Positions 1-8,600 of a stretch of DNA of 64,000 nucleotides are shown here, piece after piece (within the stretch, counting starts at the first letter, position 1; each line of letters begins with the position of its first letter). This DNA is from Erwinia sp. SLM-02 (GTDB lineage Bacteria; Pseudomonadota; Gammaproteobacteria; Enterobacterales; Enterobacteriaceae), in assembly GCF_037450285.1 (NCBI RefSeq), contig NZ_JAQISN010000001.1, positions 806,001 through 870,000 on the forward strand, in the 5' to 3' direction. Position numbers and translations under genes: made by a program. Below the pieces are notes generated by a model that saw only the letters and a program-made list of their open reading frames with translations, was not told the origin of the DNA and searched no databases.

Positions 1-1
1 C

Positions 2-1939
2 ACGGAAAACAGCCAGGCGGATATTTTTATTTATGACGAGATTGGCTACTGGGGAGTAACAGCAAAACAGTTTGTTAACGACCTCAGGGCGCTGGGCGAT
101 ATCACCCACATCAACCTGCATATCAACTCTCCTGGTGGCGATGTCTTTGACGGCATCGCCATTTTTAATGCTCTGAAGCACCACGGCGCGGCCATCACTG
201 TGCATATCGACGGGCTTGCAGCCTCTATGGCATCGGTCATTGCGATGGTGGGAAACCCGGTCATCATGCCGGAAAACACCATGATGATGATCCATAAGCC
301 CTGGGGCTTTGCGGGTGGTGATGCAAACGACATGCGTGACTACGCCGATCTGCTCGATAAAGTGGAGTCCGTTCTGATCCCTGCGTATGTCGAAAAAACG
401 GGCAAGTCCAGCGAAGAGATTGCCGCGATGCTGGAGGATGAAACCTGGCTGGATGGCCGTGAGTGTCTTGCTCTGGGGTTCGCCGATCAGGTAACGCCAT
501 CCCTGCAGGCGATGGCCTGTATTCATTCAAAACGTATTGAGGAATTTGAAAAAATGCCAAAAAGCATTCGTAACATGGTTACTCCACCGCGCGCTAACGC
601 ACCGCGTGACCCGCAGCAGCCGCCAGTTCAGCAGCCTCCTGTCACCCAGCCTACAGCCGCTGATGAGACTGCAATTCGCGCCCAAATCCTGGCCGAACAA
701 AAAGAACGTGTGAACGGTATTAATAACCTGTTCGCCATGTTCGGCGGTAAGCATTCCGATCTGCAGGCGCAGTGTGTGGCGGATGTTGAGTGTTCAGTCG
801 ATTCGGCTAAGGACCAGCTCCTGGCCGCGCTCGGTAAAGTCGCCTCACCGTCCGCCAAAAATGCGCCGGTTCACATTCACGCTGGCAACGGTAACTTTGT
901 GGCTGACGGTATTCGTCAGGCGCTGATGTCCCGCGCTGGTTTCGAAAACCGTGAAAAAGATAACGTTTATAACGGCATGACCCTGCGCGAATACGCCCGT
1001 ATGGCGCTGACCGAAAACGGGATCGGCGTGGCCAGTTACAACCCGATGCAGATGGTCGGGCTGGCGCTGACCCACAGCACCTCTGATTTTGGCAATATCC
1101 TGCTGGATGTGGCAAATAAGGCGCTGCTGCAGGGCTGGGAAGAAGCCGCAGAAACCTTTGAGCAGTGGACCAAGAAAGGTCAGTTGTCTGACTTTAAAAC
1201 AGCTCACCGTGTCGGTATGGGTGGCTTCCCGTCACTTCGTCAGGTTCGTGAAGGTGCTGAGTACAAATATGTCACTACCGGCGATAAGGGCGAAACCATC
1301 GCGCTGGCCACCTACGGTGAGATTTTCTCTGTCACCCGTCAGGCGATCATTAACGATGACCTGAACCAGCTGACTGATGTGCCGATGAAGATGGGCCGCG
1401 CTGCAAAAGCCACCATCGGCGATCTGGTTTACGCGGTGCTGACCAAAAACCCGAAAATGTCAGATGGGAAAGCTATTTTCCATACTGACCACAAAAACCT
1501 GTCAGCCGGTGCTATTTCCGTCGCCAGCCTGGACGATGCCCGAAAGCTGATGCGCCTGCAGAAAGAAGGTGAGCGCTCCCTGAATATTCGGCCTGCTTTT
1601 ATGCTGGTTCCGGTGGCGCTGGAAACTCAGGCAAGCCAGACCATCAAGTCAGCCAGTGTTAAAGGGGCTGATGTTAATGCGGGTATTATTAACCCGATTC
1701 AGAACTTCGCCACCGTCATCGCCGAAGCGCGCCTTGATGATGTGGATGCAAAAGCCTGGTATCTGACTGCGGCGCAGGGCACTGACACCATCGAGGTGGC
1801 CTACCTGAACGGCGTTGATACCCCGTACATCGATCAGCAGGAAGGTTTCTCAACCGACGGCATTGCGACCAAAGTGCGTATCGATGCCGGTGTCGCTCCG
1901 CTTGATTATCGCGGCCTAGTGAAATCCTCCGGCCAGTAA
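2..1939 (+). CDS. Prophage ClpP-like prohead protease fused to major capsid protein (5' truncated by window)
   Basis: The reading frame is open from the first bases of the window, so the true start lies upstream. The first ~170 codons are a ClpP-type (S14/S49-like) fold: NSPGGDV glycine-rich segment, GLAASMAS nucleophile-serine motif, and the MIHKPWG histidine motif. A Pro/Gln-rich linker follows (about positions 580-670). The rest, ending KSSGQ, resembles a Mu gpT-like major head subunit. The protease should mature the prohead from the inside while its fused partner forms the shell. Such fusions are known in several tailed phages. A short intrinsic terminator follows, then the decoration-type protein. 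The fusion is inferred from one unbroken frame. Family assignment is by motif recognition. Confidence 0.88.
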   Translation, partial: TENSQADIFIYDEIGYWGVTAKQFVNDLRALGDITHINLHINSPGGDVFDGIAIFNALKHHGAAITVHIDGLAASMASVIAMVGNPVIMPENTMMMIHKPWGFAGGDANDMRDYADLLDKVESVLIPAYVEKTGKSSEEIAAMLEDETWLDGRECLALGFADQVTPSLQAMACIHSKRIEEFEKMPKSIRNMVTPPRANAPRDPQQPPVQQPPVTQPTAADETAIRAQILAEQKERVNGINNLFAMFGGKHSDLQAQCVADVECSVDSAKDQLLAALGKVASPSAKNAPVHIHAGNGNFVADGIRQALMSRAGFENREKDNVYNGMTLREYARMALTENGIGVASYNPMQMVGLALTHSTSDFGNILLDVANKALLQGWEEAAETFEQWTKKGQLSDFKTAHRVGMGGFPSLRQVREGAEYKYVTTGDKGETIALATYGEIFSVTRQAIINDDLNQLTDVPMKMGRAAKATIGDLVYAVLTKNPKMSDGKAIFHTDHKNLSAGAISVASLDDARKLMRLQKEGERSLNIRPAFMLVPVALETQASQTIKSASVKGADVNAGIINPIQNFATVIAEARLDDVDAKAWYLTAAQGTDTIEVAYLNGVDTPYIDQQEGFSTDGIATKVRIDAGVAPLDYRGLVKSSGQ

Positions 1940-1961
1940 CCGGTAACTCAGAAAACCCCGC

Positions 1962-1984
1962 TCAGCCCATCAGGGCTTTTTTTA
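1962..1984 (+). terminator. Hairpin terminator after capsid gene
   Basis: AGCCC, a 4-base loop and GGGCT are followed by a run of seven or more T. It sits between the capsid gene and the next head gene, so it probably attenuates rather than ends late transcription. Confidence 0.6.
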
Positions 1985-2024
1985 TATCTGAAATCAGCCC
2001 CGGCAGGGGCTGGCAGGAGACGTT

Positions 2025-2360
2025 ATGGCTAAGAACTTTGTGCAGGAAGGGAAAACCATCCCTCTGGTGAATACCGGGACGACTGAAATCGCCAGTGGCG
2101 AGGTCGTTGTTGTGGGTGAGTCGGTCGCTGTGGCAATCGCGGATATTGCACCCGGATTCACCGGCGATGGTTTTGCTGAAGGTGTTTTCCTTCTGCCTAA
2201 ATTAACCGCTGACAGCATTGCTGCAGGCGTGAAGGTGTATTTCAACGCCGGACTGATTCAGCTTCCCGATGAAGATGCCAGCAATGCGGTATATGCCGGT
2301 GTTGCCTGGGGTGCTGCAGGTGCAGGTGAAACTGTTGTTGAAGTGAAGATCAATGCCTAA
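2025..2360 (+). CDS. DUF2190 family phage capsid-associated protein
   Basis: 111 aa, small, acidic and rich in Ala, Gly and Val, with the repeating short beta-strand pattern of DUF2190 proteins (GEVVVVGESVAVA, then GDGFAEGVF). In many siphophages this family sits directly after the major capsid gene, in the position of lambda gpD, and is thought to decorate or stabilise the head. The start follows a GGAGA ribosome site. Its end overlaps the next ORF by 8 bases, indicating translational coupling. Function is inferred from family and position. Confidence 0.75.
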   Translation: MAKNFVQEGKTIPLVNTGTTEIASGEVVVVGESVAVAIADIAPGFTGDGFAEGVFLLPKLTADSIAAGVKVYFNAGLIQLPDEDASNAVYAGVAWGAAGAGETVVEVKINA

Positions 2361-2628
2361 CCCCTTTGACCGCATGGCAGAGCGCATGGATGCGGTCACT
2401 GTCAGGAAAATGGGGAAAACGGTCACCATCAATGGCGAGGATTATATCGGTATTGAGAGCCATCTCCTTGCCGAGATGGGACCGGTTAACGGTGACGGCA
2501 TAACGCTGGTGATTTTCACTCCCGGCTACGTACCGCACAGAAATGATGTGGTCGTGTTTGAAGGGGGGGCATACACCGTAACGCAGCACCGTCTCTTCAA
2601 CAGAAAACCACAAATCTGGATCGAGTAA
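2353..2628 (+). CDS. Phage head-tail joining protein (FII / Gifsy-2 type)
   Basis: 91-aa protein beginning MPNPFDRMAERMD, with a short beta-rich body (VRKMGKTVTINGEDY, then PGYVPHRNDVVVFEGG). This matches the small connector family seen between decoration and tail Z genes in Gifsy-2 and lambda-like phages, sometimes called ATP-binding sugar transporter-like in databases. It should close the portal vertex and provide the tail docking surface. It overlaps the upstream gene by 8 bases and is followed 11 bases later by the Z-like gene. The call rests on gene order plus overall similarity. Confidence 0.7.
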   Translation: MPNPFDRMAERMDAVTVRKMGKTVTINGEDYIGIESHLLAEMGPVNGDGITLVIFTPGYVPHRNDVVVFEGGAYTVTQHRLFNRKPQIWIE

Positions 2629-2639
2629 CGGAGGTGGTC

Positions 2640-3188
2640 ATGGTTGGCGAATTATCCATTCAGGGGCTTGAAGAGCTGAAAGGCCAGCTTAACAGTCTCA
2701 GTCGAACCGCGGTCCCACGCGCATCAGCTCAGGCGATCAACCGCGTTGCCAGTCGCGCAGTGAGTCGAAGCACTGCACGGGTATCGCGTAACACCAAAGT
2801 CCCGCGTCGGCTGGTTCGAGGGCGTGTCCGGCTGGTAAAAGCCAGCTTGAACAATCCGAAAGCAACATTAAGGGTGAGACGTAACAACCTGCCTGCCATC
2901 GCGCTGGGCAAGGCCAGCGTGCGTAAGCCTCGTGGTAAATCCGCTGTGCTGAAAATCGGGCCTTTCACTTTCCCTGGGGGATTCATACAGCAACTGGCTA
3001 ACGGACGCGTACATGTGCTGCGCAGGACGGAGAAAAGCCGTTACCCGATCGAGGTAGTGAAAATCCCAATGGCTGTACCGCTGACAGAAGCATACACGGA
3101 TGAAGTGAATAAACTCATGGAAACCGATATGCCTAAAGAGCTTTCAGCGGCACTGAACAATCAGATGAGGGTTCTGTATTTCCGATGA
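2640..3188 (+). CDS. Prophage minor tail protein Z-like
   Basis: About 182 aa and strongly basic in the first half (AINRVASRAVSRSTARVSR and PRRLVRGRVRLVKAS), as in the lambda gpZ family (prophage minor tail protein Z). ATG 2640 is preferred because it follows GGAGG at good spacing; a GTG lies two codons upstream. gpZ-type proteins act at tail termination and connection to the head. The stop overlaps the start of the U-like gene by 4 bases (ATGA), the normal tight packing of lambda-type tail genes. Confidence 0.8.
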   Translation: MVGELSIQGLEELKGQLNSLSRTAVPRASAQAINRVASRAVSRSTARVSRNTKVPRRLVRGRVRLVKASLNNPKATLRVRRNNLPAIALGKASVRKPRGKSAVLKIGPFTFPGGFIQQLANGRVHVLRRTEKSRYPIEVVKIPMAVPLTEAYTDEVNKLMETDMPKELSAALNNQMRVLYFR

Positions 3189-3601
3189 AAAAGCATATTG
3201 AAATTCGTCAGGCTGCTCTGGCGGCAATTAAGGCTTCACTGGCAGAAAACGGTGGCGCAGACGTGGTTATCTTTGACGGTCGTCCGGGATTTATTGACGC
3301 CAAAGATTTACCGGCTGTCGCTGTGTATATCACTGATGCCGAGGTGGCGGAGGATATCGGGTCATTCTGTGAAAATGCATGGGCAGCAGTTCTGCATGTT
3401 GAGGTGTTCCTAAAAGCAGTTAGCCCCGATACCGATCTGGATATCCGCACCGATCAGCTGTACCGCGCCGTGTCAGAGTCGGAAGCGCTTTCAGCGCTGC
3501 TTATCACCTTTACCCCGCAGGGATACGACTACCAGCGTGATGAAGAAATGATGACGTGGGGATCGTCCGATTTCCGCACTGCCATTACCTACACGCCTTA
3601 A
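3185..3601 (+). CDS. Tail terminator protein U-like
   Basis: 138 aa, starting MKKHIEIRQAALAAIKASL and ending in FRTAITYTP. Length, N-terminal helix and C-terminal strand match the phage tail U (tail terminator) family. gpU caps the growing tail tube and sets the end of polymerisation. It overlaps the Z-like gene by ATGA and is followed by an intrinsic terminator-like hairpin before the tube gene. Assignment is by similarity and by lambda gene order Z-U-V. Confidence 0.8.
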   Translation: MKKHIEIRQAALAAIKASLAENGGADVVIFDGRPGFIDAKDLPAVAVYITDAEVAEDIGSFCENAWAAVLHVEVFLKAVSPDTDLDIRTDQLYRAVSESEALSALLITFTPQGYDYQRDEEMMTWGSSDFRTAITYTP

Positions 3602-3627
3602 CCCTCTGTATCAGTAATTAATCTCAT

Positions 3628-3651
3628 AACCCGCTTCTGGCGGGTTTTCTT
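3628..3651 (+). terminator. Hairpin between tail U and tube genes
   Basis: AACCCGC / GCGGGTT with a 5-base loop, followed by a T-rich tail. It lies just before the strong GGAG site of the tail tube gene. Confidence 0.55.
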
Positions 3652-3666
3652 ATTCTGGAGGCTGAG

Positions 3667-4377
3667 ATGTCAGCAGTATTTGAACGTGCACAAAAAACGG
3701 TGGTGATGATCACCTCTGCACCGGTAACAGTGGAGGGGTTGGCAGCGGCTACCTGGCTTAATCTGAGCTGCACACTGAAGCAGGCAAGTTTCACCGCCGG
3801 TCAGAAAAATGATATTGACGTTACCGTGCTCTGCTCGGACGAAACGGAAAATATCAATGGCCTTCCTGCTCCCGCAGAAATGTCGCTTTCCGGGAACTTC
3901 TCACGAAACCCTGGGCAGGATGCCCTGCGTGATGCCTATGACAACGACGGTGTTTACGGGTTTAAGGTGGTATTCCCGTCGGGTAATGGCTTCCTGATGC
4001 GTGCCGAAGTACGACAGCATACCTGGGATTCTCAGGCCAACAGCGTTATCGCGGCAACGTTCTCCCTTCGCCTGAAAGGTAAGCCGACCAAAATCGATGC
4101 CACTGGCATCCTGGCGTTCGTTACTGACCTTTCTGCTGCTCTGACTGTTGCAGCTGGAAGTGCGCTGAGCATGAGTGTTATCGCTGCTGGTGGCACTGCA
4201 CCTTACAGCTATGTCTGGAAAAAGGGTGCGGCAACCGTCAGCGGTCAGACGACTGCCACGTTCAGCAAGGCCAGCGCCGTATCGGGTGATGCCGGGACTT
4301 ACTCCTGTATTGTCACCGACTCAGCAGTACCACCAAACGTGATCACGTCTGCTGATTGCATCGTCACCATTAACTAA
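3667..4377 (+). CDS. Major tail tube protein V-like with C-terminal Ig-like domain
   Basis: 236 aa. Residues ~1-145 are the tube domain (FTAGQKNDIDVTVLCSD, then SFSRNPGQ-like and FKVVFPSGNGFL segments) typical of lambda gpV-like proteins. Residues ~150-236 form an immunoglobulin-like domain, with the hallmark SYVWKKGAATVSGQ tryptophan strand and the DAGTYSCIVTDSA tyrosine-corner/cysteine strand. Such Ig domains decorate the outside of the tube in lambda and relatives and are thought to bind surfaces weakly. The gene follows a clear GGAG site and precedes the G/T chaperone genes. Confidence 0.85.
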   Translation: MSAVFERAQKTVVMITSAPVTVEGLAAATWLNLSCTLKQASFTAGQKNDIDVTVLCSDETENINGLPAPAEMSLSGNFSRNPGQDALRDAYDNDGVYGFKVVFPSGNGFLMRAEVRQHTWDSQANSVIAATFSLRLKGKPTKIDATGILAFVTDLSAALTVAAGSALSMSVIAAGGTAPYSYVWKKGAATVSGQTTATFSKASAVSGDAGTYSCIVTDSAVPPNVITSADCIVTIN

Positions 4378-4405
4378 TGGAGCGCCGGGAAACCGGCGGT
4401 TTTGA

Positions 4406-4777
4406 ATGGCTAAAACTAATATCAAAGCACTGGCGCTGGCTCCAATGGCTGGCTTCAGAACAAAAGAAGTCTCCGTTCCTGAATGGAGCGATGCGAAGGT
4501 TGTTGTTCGTGAACCGTCGGCAGAAGCCTGGATTCGCTGGCAAGATGCTTCAAAGACTGAAAATACCGAAACCGAAACTGTTGCTGAAAAGGTCCGTCGT
4601 AATCTGCGTAGCGACACAGCGTTATTTATCAGTGTCCTGCTTGATCCTGACATGCAGCAGGTGTTTACGTACGAAGAGTCCGAACAGGTTGAAGCGAACT
4701 ATGGCCCTGTCCACTCTCGCTTGCTTAAGCAGGCTCTGGCCCTCATCACTGAAGCTGACGACGCCAAAGCAAAGTAA
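4406..4777 (+). CDS. Tail assembly chaperone G-like
   Basis: 123 aa, highly charged, between the tube gene and the T frame exactly as lambda gpG. Tail assembly chaperones G and GT keep the tape measure soluble and recruit tube subunits. The stop is TAA 4775-4777. The next gene frame (-1) is open from 4759, so a -1 ribosomal frameshift in the ~19-base overlap would make the GT fusion. No perfect GGGAAAG-type heptamer is present; A-GCA-AAG directly before the stop is the best candidate. The G call is by size and position. Confidence 0.75.
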   Translation: MAKTNIKALALAPMAGFRTKEVSVPEWSDAKVVVREPSAEAWIRWQDASKTENTETETVAEKVRRNLRSDTALFISVLLDPDMQQVFTYEESEQVEANYGPVHSRLLKQALALITEADDAKAK

Positions 4778-4779
4778 AA

Positions 4780-5082
4780 ATGCCTGGCATGCAGCTCCTG
4801 ATGTCACTGGCATTGCGAATGGGCCGCACGCTGGGCGAATTGCGGCAAAGCATGACCGCGAACGAATTAATGATGTGGGCCGAGTATGATCGGCTTAGCC
4901 CGATTGGTGATGTGCGTGGTGACATTCTTGCCGCACAGATAGTATCGGCAGCATATGGCGCTCAGGGGGCCAAGGTATCAATCGAGGATTCACTGATCCA
5001 GTGGAGTGATGACAGCGGTAGTGCTGAAAATGAGGCCGATCCGTTCGCCGCACTGGAGGCTGCACTGCTTAATGCAGTATGA
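4780..5082 (+). CDS. Tail assembly chaperone T-like domain (probably made as G-T frameshift product)
   Basis: About 100 codons starting MPGMQLLMSLALRMGRTLGE, matching the T part of the lambda GT chaperone (LRMGRTLGELRQSM is typical of the family). In lambda, T is not made alone but only by -1 frameshift from G. Here the frame stays open upstream only to 4759, after the TGA at 4756, giving a short window for slippage. An ATG at 4780 exists but has no good ribosome site, which supports the fusion model. It is followed by a hairpin and then an insertion-like region before the tape-measure gene. Confidence 0.75.
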   Translation: MPGMQLLMSLALRMGRTLGELRQSMTANELMMWAEYDRLSPIGDVRGDILAAQIVSAAYGAQGAKVSIEDSLIQWSDDSGSAENEADPFAALEAALLNAV

Positions 5083-5097
5083 GGATGTCTAACTACC

Positions 5098-5128
5098 AAG
5101 GCCCTGCCATTAAAGCGGGGCTTTTTGT
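5098..5128 (+). terminator. Terminator-like hairpin after T
   Basis: GCCC ... GGGGC stem followed by TTTTTG, 16 bases after the T stop codon. Confidence 0.5.
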
Positions 5129-5180
5129 ACCAACAATCTAACGCGCATCTCCCGCGCATTTCAATCCCGAGACCCTTCAC

Positions 5181-5260
5181 AAAAGCGACCTCTGAGAACG
5201 CCATCGCAGCATGGTGCGCTCGGGCATGGTCGTTCTGGTGAGACAGAGGTCGCTTTTTTG
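5181..5260 (+). terminator. Long perfect hairpin with T-tract ahead of a truncated ORF
   Basis: A 14-bp perfect stem (AAAAGCGACCTCTG 5181-5194 with CAGAGGTCGCTTTT 5244-5257) encloses a second stem (AGAACG 5195-5200 with CGTTCT 5231-5236). The 3' arm runs straight into six T, so the structure can act as an intrinsic terminator. It lies only 14 bases before the ATG of the 35-codon ORF, so it may instead control that ORF's translation or mark a small RNA. Confidence 0.6.
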
Positions 5261-5273
5261 AAAGGTAAACACC

Positions 5274-5381
5274 ATGCAACCAGCAGTAGTTAATGGCTTA
5301 GATTTTCGTGAACTGATTTTTGTGGCTGACAGCGCCCCGGTTACGGGCTTGAAAGGCGTGCCACTCTCTACGGCGAAGTGA
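5274..5381 (+). pseudogene. 35-codon ORF, possible remnant of a phage regulator N-terminus
   Basis: ATG at 5274 follows a GAAAGG ribosome site, and 35 codons later a TGA ends the frame. The translated segment LIFVADSAPVT looks like the start of Rha/antirepressor-type phage regulators, which usually continue into a DNA-binding domain. Here the sequence stops after a dissimilar tail, so the gene appears truncated. The location inside the tail operon, behind a long terminator hairpin, fits a separately expressed 'moron'. The family link is tentative because only about 20 residues are informative. Confidence 0.3.
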
Positions 5382-5433
5382 CAAACACCCTGGCAGGGTT
5401 TAGGATGACCTCTACTTGATATTAGGAGGCGTA

Positions 5434-5619
5434 ATGGACCCGATTTTTATCGTTTTTGGTGTTTTGGGTTGGTTTATCAATATTTTGATTGTTTTTTATT
5501 TAATTCGATTTGCAGTGAAAGCGGATGAGCAGGTCGAAGCTCTAAAGCAAATTAATAAAAAACAAGATGCGCAAATTGATTTGTTGATAAAAATAGCCCA
5601 CCAAAACGGAAATAATTAA
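5434..5619 (+). CDS. Small single-pass membrane protein (YebO-like layout) inside tail operon
   Basis: 61 aa from ATG 5434, chosen because TTAGGAGG lies 5-6 bases upstream. Residues ~2-27 form one hydrophobic membrane helix (FIVFGVLGWFINILIVFYLI). Residues ~30-61 form a charged heptad-like helix (DEQVEALKQINKKQDAQIDL). This TM-plus-coiled-coil plan resembles the enterobacterial YebO family, but I cannot prove homology. The base composition is more AT-rich than the tail genes, and it has its own ribosome site and terminator. It is probably a moron expressed from the prophage, and superinfection exclusion is one possible role. Confidence 0.6.
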   Translation: MDPIFIVFGVLGWFINILIVFYLIRFAVKADEQVEALKQINKKQDAQIDLLIKIAHQNGNN

Positions 5620-5625
5620 TTGATA

Positions 5626-5650
5626 AACCTCGTTATGCGAGGTTTTTTAT
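5626..5650 (+). terminator. Intrinsic terminator after small membrane protein
   Basis: AACCTCG - TTATG - CGAGGTT stem-loop followed by TTTTTTAT, directly after the 61-aa gene. Confidence 0.75.
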
Positions 5651-5660
5651 TTGGTGGCTT

Positions 5661-8600
5661 ATGAGCGATCTCCGTGAATTAATAATCAAAATTTCTGCTA
5701 ACTCTCAATCCTTTCAGTCGGAACTACAGAGAGCATCACGCATGGGGCAGGATTATAACCGCATCATGCAAAACGGTAGTAGGCAAGCATCAATATCAGC
5801 CAGAGAATCCCAAAGGGCTATATCTTCAGTTGCTGATCAGTTAAATGAAACGCGATCGATGGCTCTCATGGCGTCTGGAGCACTTGCCGGTGCATTTGCT
5901 ACGTCTAACCTCATTAGACTTGCGGATTCATACAACTCACTCTCTGCTCGTATTAAGCTGGCTACAACAGATGCCACGGACTTTTCATCTGCGCAAAAAG
6001 GACTAATGGCAATAAGCCAACAAACAGGATCAGCCTTTGCTGATAACGCCTCGCTCTTTAGTCGTGCATCCTCTTCGTTAAGAGAATGGGGCTATGGCAC
6101 GCAAGATATTCTAAAACTAACTGATGCGTTAGCGAATGGCTTACAGGTGTCCGGTGCTTCTGCAGAAGAAACCTCATCGCTTATTGTGCAACTCTCCCAA
6201 GCGTTAGGTCGTGGTGTATTGCGCGGGCAGGACTTCAATTCGGTAGCTCAGTCTGGCCAGCGAATTATGAAAGCCCTTGCCGAAGGTATGGGGGTAGCCC
6301 AAAAAGACCTTAAAGCAATGGCTGACACAGGTCAGTTGACGACTGACAGGATTGTCCCGGCCCTGATTAGCCAATTAGATAAACTGAAATCGGAATTCAA
6401 TGAGATGCCCAATAGCGTAAGCGCTGCATCAACCCGGATTCAGAATGCTTTTATGGAATGGGTAGGTGGGGCCAATCAGGCTAGCGGTGCAACTGCTACT
6501 ATTTCAGGTGTCATGGATACTGCTGCAGAGCATGTTGATACGATTGCTATCGCAGCAGGTGCGCTGGTAGCAGTGGGTGTGGCGCGTTATTTTGGTAACT
6601 GGACAAATAGCATTAAGACTAATACTGGTGAGTTACTTAAAAACTACCAGCTTCAAGTTAATGCAGCATCAGCGCAGCTGAATGCAGCTCAGATGACGCA
6701 AAGAAAAGCTTCTGCTAATGCTGAATCAGCTGTATCTGCTTATAACTTGGCAAGGGCAGAGGCTAATGTTGCTAAAGGGACGAGCGCTTCTGCGTTTGCC
6801 TCTCAAAATCTAATTCAAAAAAGAAGAGAAATGATTGCCGCCAATGCCGCCTTAGTTATTTCTAACAGGGCTGTTGCTGCATCTCAAACAGTATTAAATC
6901 AAACGACATCAACTTGGGCCCTGCTAGGTAAAGGTGTTTCTGGAATGCTTTCCATCGTCGGTGGGGTTCCCGGCGCTGTCATGTTAGGAGTGGGCGCTTG
7001 GTATGCAGTTTATCAAAGCCAAGAGCGAGCTCGCGAGTCTGCTATTCAGTATGCAAACACCATCGATCAGGTTAAAGATAACCTGAAGTCAATGTCTCAA
7101 GTGCAAATAACTGAAAACTGGGGGCAAGCCAACCTCTCTTTAGATGCGCAAAATTATAATATTGAGAAACAGAAACTCGCTGTGGCTGAGCTTTCAAATC
7201 AGCTTTACAACGCTAAACTCGCGGCAAAGGGCGCTGCTGAAGGGACATGGCTTTATAACGATGCAAGCGAAAAATCAGCTACTTTTGCAGCAAGGCTAGC
7301 TGTTGAGGAAGGTCGTCTCGATCAGATGCTTAAGAAACGACAGCAGACCCAGGATTTAATCACGGACATCACAACTGCGGCAATAAATAAAACTATTGAA
7401 ATGACCGGAGCAATTAGCTCACTAGCTGATGTGTATGATCGTCTGAATAAAGTAACACATCAAACAACCTTGCTTAGCCCCCCATCCTTTCCAGGAATGG
7501 CGTTGCCAGAACTTGATGATAAGCAACAGGCCGCTGTAACAAGAATGGAGCGGAATAGAATACGTAGTGGCCTTAAGGGTATTGACCTGACAAGGCAGGA
7601 GGCTCAGTGGGACATTGAAGATCAAAAGCTCCCACCTGGATGGGCTCAGCGTTATATGAGCGATGCAGAGAAAGCCTTTAGGCAAACCGAGGAAAATAAA
7701 CCGAAAGCTAAAGGGCCTAAAGGGGAGGTCGAGAAAACCGAGGATGTTTATAAGCGACTAATTAAGCAACAGCAGGAGCAAATTGCATTAGCCAGCCAGA
7801 ATACCGAGTTGGCAAAGGTTAAGTACCAGGTTACTCAGGGTGAACTGGCCTCTCTGGAAAAAGCTAAAAAAGAGACGCTTCTTCAAAATGCCGCGCTTAT
7901 CGATCAGAAAAATATTGCGGAACAATATCAGTCTTTCCGTGATGGTCTTGCCAACACAAATGAGGTAGCGCGAAACCGCGGGAATATTGATTTCCTTGGC
8001 GCGGGGATGGGTGATAAAGCCCGTGACCGCATGAAGGAGATGGAAGATATACGGGCTGACTTTACCCAACAGCAAAATGAGCTTCAACGCGATTTCAGTC
8101 GTGGTCAGATTTCCGGGGACCTCTACAAGAAACAAACTGAGGCACTGAAGGAGGCTCTGGAAGAGCGACTTGAAATACAGAAGGAGTATTACAAAAAAAC
8201 CGATGAGCAGATGTCCAACTGGCGGGGTGGCGTCACCGATGCGCTGCTGAATTACGCCGACCAGGCTTCCGATCTTAGTTCGGTTGCTGCAAGTGCTACC
8301 AGCGAAATTCTCAACAATACAACCAGCTCTATTGCCAGCAATATGACCAGCGTTCTGACCGGTGCGCAGACCTTCAAAGAGGGGATGTCCGGCATCTTCA
8401 CCTCTCTCGGTGAAACAGTGATCCAGACGATGATCCAGATGGCTACACAAGCTCTGGTTACTAAAGCCATTATGGCGTCATTTGGTGGTGGCGGTGGGTT
8501 GTTTGGTGGTCTGCTCGGTGGCCTTGGAAGTTCTGCAAGTGGCGCTGGCGCGATGGGTATGAGTACCAGCTTCACGGCATATGCGAATGCTAAAGGCGGC

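Noticed and set aside
4377..4889. 170-codon ORF overlapping the G gene
   Set aside because: Another frame of the G/T chaperone region; no family features, and G and T motifs occupy the other two frames.
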